64,000 bases of DNA from Takakia lepidozioides (taxonomy: Eukaryota > Streptophyta > Takakiopsida > Takakiales > Takakiaceae). Within the stretch, counting starts at the first letter, position 1; the number at the start of each line of letters is the position of its first letter. The translations under genes and the position numbers were made by a program. This document shows positions 61,445-64,000 of this stretch, piece by piece. The DNA lies in the NCBI GenBank assembly GCA_030704615.1, contig CM060732.1, positions 7,502,001-7,566,000 of the forward strand, in the 5' to 3' direction. The notes beneath the pieces were generated by a model. The model had not been told where the DNA came from. It searched no databases and saw nothing but the letters and a program-made list of their open reading frames with translations.

Positions 61445-63209
61445 CTATTGCAAGAATGATCCCATGGTGACACTCGCCCCTGACAACAACACCAGCTCCT
61501 CAAAGAGGGGACTCTCTTGGAGATAGATCCGCAAACCGATAGTGCTCCAGAAACTTTCAGTCCACACAGGGTCTGCTGCGCCCATCTTATCCCCTGCCTC
61601 CAGTGGAAGTAGTTCCCACCCTGCTGCTCCATAATGCAGGCGTGGCGAGAACGCAGGCACGTACCTTGACACCCAAAGGTATGCACAGTGAGCGCCAGTG
61701 GTCAATACATTGACAAAGCGAATTAAACAGAAGCTATTATCAATCTCCCACCCTCTAACTTTGTCCATATCACTTGTAAGAACTTTGTTTCAGCTTGAAA
61801 GCAAATGAGATCCTAGAATGGTATCTTCTTGCCATTTGCTTCCAGAAAGCCCAGTGAGTGCCAATAGTCAAAAGCAAAGCTAAACAATAAAGCTACAGGG
61901 ACAATACAATCTCGCACCCTCTTACCCAAGGAAAATTTCATCCATATCACTTGTAATTATGTAATATGCACATATACAACACACCATTGCCAAGAATCTA
62001 GAAGGCGGCACTCTAACTATTGGTTAGTGCATGGGACCCTTGGAGCACCAGGTACTTCCATGCACAGGTTCTACATCTCAAGAAGTGTGTTTACAGTTAC
62101 AGGTTTTCTAACTTTCTAACTTGTAGGCACACACAAAATACAGATTATTGAAAACAAGTACATTAGGATAGGGTACAAATGGTGCCCTTGCAAACTACTA
62201 TACCTTGTTGTAGAGACAACGCACCACCCTTTGTGGTCACTCGTAGAATTGACACAAACTTCACCTAGGTTCCTGCATGTCAGCGTGCATTCCTCGCGTT
62301 GTACTGAATCTCTATAAGTCCTCCGCAAATCCGTGCGGTCTGCCAAGAAGTTCCATACAAAACGCAAAGTGTCGTCTACAGTTTCTATTAGCGGAGTACT
62401 CGAAGGGTTATTCAAAAATACGCCAACATAGTGGTTTGCATACACTTGTGTTGGTGTGATCAAACTCTTCACTAGGTCGCATGTCATCCCTGGTTGAGTG
62501 GATAGAAGACAACCCACTATGTCCTCCACCAGAGAGGTATTTACCTGAACACCCACATCCAAAAGAACCAGAACAGAAGGCAAGACATCTTATGAGTGTG
62601 CTCTATACAGGCTTCCGCTACAGTAAATTCAGGCCACAAGGCTACAGCGAACGACATGAGTAAAATTTATATACGTTTTCGCTAACAGCATATGTATCCA
62701 TGCGTGCATGAATCTTGCATTTCTGTAACATTTAGCTATCCTCTTTGGACCTAATAAGTTTTTCCAGTCAAGGCATTCAGAATTTCATTATTTCTTTCTT
62801 AAGGGCATGCAAGGCTCTTTACATAGACACTCTAAGGGCATCACAGGTGAGGCTATCACTGCACATTTACTCGCCATCTCTACCTTGATGGCCTGCTTCA
62901 GATGTCCTCCCAGCCGCTCAATTGGGAACACTGTAACTCCTCGAGTCAGAAGCTCTGGACTCTAGAACTTGGAACTCAATTCTACACCTCTGCATTAAAC
63001 ATCAACATATGGAGCCACCATAACCTGAATTGTCTGCAGGAGAGGTACATCAACTGCTGAAACACTGTCATTTGCAAGAAGATAAAGTGATCGTGCTACT
63101 AAGGAAGCTGCGGCCACAACTGCACTGGTGTTCACATTTGCAGCATCATCGTAGTGGCTATGGTAGAGCAAGTTATGAAACGCAGAGTCAAACTCTTCCA
63201 AGACAACTC
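61445..63209 (-). CDS. NCT: Nicastrin, C-terminal part
   Basis: Nicastrin is the substrate-gating subunit of the membrane gamma-secretase complex. Minus-strand exons: 63209-63025 (VVLEEFDSAFHNLLYHSHYD, AAASLVARSLYLLAND), 62544-62204 (VNTSLVEDIVGCLL, QPGMTCDLVKSL, NHYVGVFLN, VDDTLRFVWNFLADRT, four cysteines in a CTLTCRN..GEVC pattern), and 61664-61445 (YVPAFSPRLHYG, ADPVWTESFWSTIGLRIY, LVLLSGASVTMGSFLQ, TAG). Phases agree. The upstream coding part, with the DYIGS-type segment, lies beyond the right edge; a donor-bounded piece at about 64000-63935 (LDALNSAFGRTSTLDGK) may be the next exon upstream, but is unconfirmed. The C-terminal transmembrane helix is cut short: the frame stops after about 13 residues of it, and the usual short cytoplasmic basic tail is missing unless a further exon exists. 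Two LINE-tail copies lie in its introns. Confidence 0.9.
62628..62665 (+). repeat. LINE 3' tail, degraded copy
   Basis: TTCAGGCCACAAGGCTACAG, then CGAACGACATGAGTAAA, is a diverged form of the tail, in a nicastrin intron and opposite in strand to that gene. Confidence 0.55.
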
Positions 63210-63274
63210 CTGTATGCGAGATCACATGAAATGCAAGAACAAACACGTCAACCAGCATCACTATATAGGCTAAA

Positions 63275-63345
63275 AGTTGCTCTGCCCAAACAGGGCGCAG
63301 GGTCTATGGCAACAAGGCTACGGCAAACAACGTCTTATGAGTACA
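63275..63345 (+). repeat. LINE 3' tail, copy 4
   Basis: CCCAAACAGGGCGCAGGGTC, TATGGCAACAAGGCTACGGC and AACAACGTCTTATGAGTACA match the LINE tail at 3541-3620. It lies upstream of the nicastrin exon at 63209, on the opposite strand to the gene. Confidence 0.8.
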
Positions 63346-64000
63346 TTATGTAAGCTGAAAGTTACATAGCCTAAGAGCCTGCAGACAGCAGGATTTGGTC
63401 TTCTACCCGACAAAGGCGACCTACTTGTGAAAAGGTCCCTTTTGGACCTGTGGCCTGATTGGGGTGTAATTCTCACAGGACAGATGAACTGCTATGCATT
63501 ACAGGAACTCAACAGCCCGCTTCAACAAGAGAAGAGCCTAAAGCACTACAATGAGATCTCAGTTTGACCCAGCTGATGTCAGAGGCCATGGTTGCTATCA
63601 CTTCTTCACAGTGACAACCAGCACCTCAGTTGCCGACAGCTACAGTGCAGGCTTCTTCAGTGTTTACATAGTGCCTCCATTACTCTGGGTCAGCCATGAT
63701 TTGTAGGTGCTGAGTTGGCAGGTCCTATGCAAAAACAAAAAAAAGGGTAGAGATGTGTCCAAGTACAGGGTTTAGTACATGGAGTAGGCATCCTGAAGCC
63801 TGTAAGGCCCACTCAGATCTGAAAGCAAGGTCAGGAAGGAAAACCAACCATCGTAGAAGAATGAAGGTAAAGCTATGACTCTTCCCACACTGACATATTT
63901 CAGAAATCAATAATGGTGGAAACATGACCCTCCCCTGTTCTTTACCTTTTCCATCCAGTGTGCTAGTCCTTCCAAAGGCGGAATTCAGAGCATCTAACCA

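Noticed and set aside
1-64000. CRISPR arrays, bacterial operons or ribosomal RNA genes
   Set aside because: No regularly spaced direct repeats of CRISPR type, no operon structure and no rRNA sequence are visible; all recognised genes are spliced nuclear genes.

Overview
The window is nuclear DNA from a green-lineage (streptophyte) eukaryote. Its genes have many short exons with canonical GT/AG introns. Their closest recognisable relatives are land-plant families: KDO8P synthase, a DRB2-type dsRNA-binding protein, an ACBP-kelch protein, plant-type ORC4, nicastrin and a plant DUF7796 glycosyltransferase-like protein. Large introns, LINE debris and tRNA-derived SINE-like repeats suggest a repeat-rich genome such as a charophyte alga or early-diverging land plant. 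The exact taxon cannot be read from the sequence. All exon models were made by hand, by matching exon translations to remembered family sequences and requiring splice sites and phase to agree; no search was run.

Layout. 1-8517 (+): 3' part of a KDO8P synthase gene (KDSA, first exon cut by the window edge), with a broken LINE inserted in an intron at about 800-3660. 9048-9839 (-): remnant of a second retroelement reverse transcriptase. 9981-11935: a duplicated, partly inverted repeat module. 12429-about 19333 (+): origin recognition complex subunit 4 in 15 exons. 19.3-24.9 kb: mostly noncoding, with an unidentified exon, foldback elements and a very GC-rich purine/pyrimidine-skewed stretch with a poly-G tract. 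24990-26947 (+): DRB2-like gene in 3 exons. 27-32 kb: repeats and no recognised gene. 31975-36170 (-): GHL10/DUF187-type glycosidase-like gene, apparently extended by a long basic C-terminal exon. 37.4-41.4 kb: AT-rich, tandem-repeat-rich spacer. 41388-42936 (-): DUF7796 glycosyltransferase-like gene. 43662-51932 (+): ACBP4-type acyl-CoA-binding kelch gene in at least 19 exons, divergent from the previous one. 53710-56802 (+): complete eIF2-alpha gene in 8 exons. 56.8-61.4 kb: spacer with a SINE, hairpins and one orphan exon. 61445-past 63209 (-): C-terminal part of nicastrin, running off the right edge.

The genes are unrelated housekeeping and regulatory loci (cell-wall sugar synthesis, replication licensing, small-RNA processing, lipid binding, translation initiation, gamma-secretase). 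They do not form a cluster or pathway. No clearly new multi-gene system is visible. The most interesting points are the dispersed 3' tail shared by a LINE and at least four other sites, a 26-bp near-perfect hairpin beside a foldback element that recurs 14 kb away, the GHL10 C-terminal extension, and a few gene ends that depart from their families.
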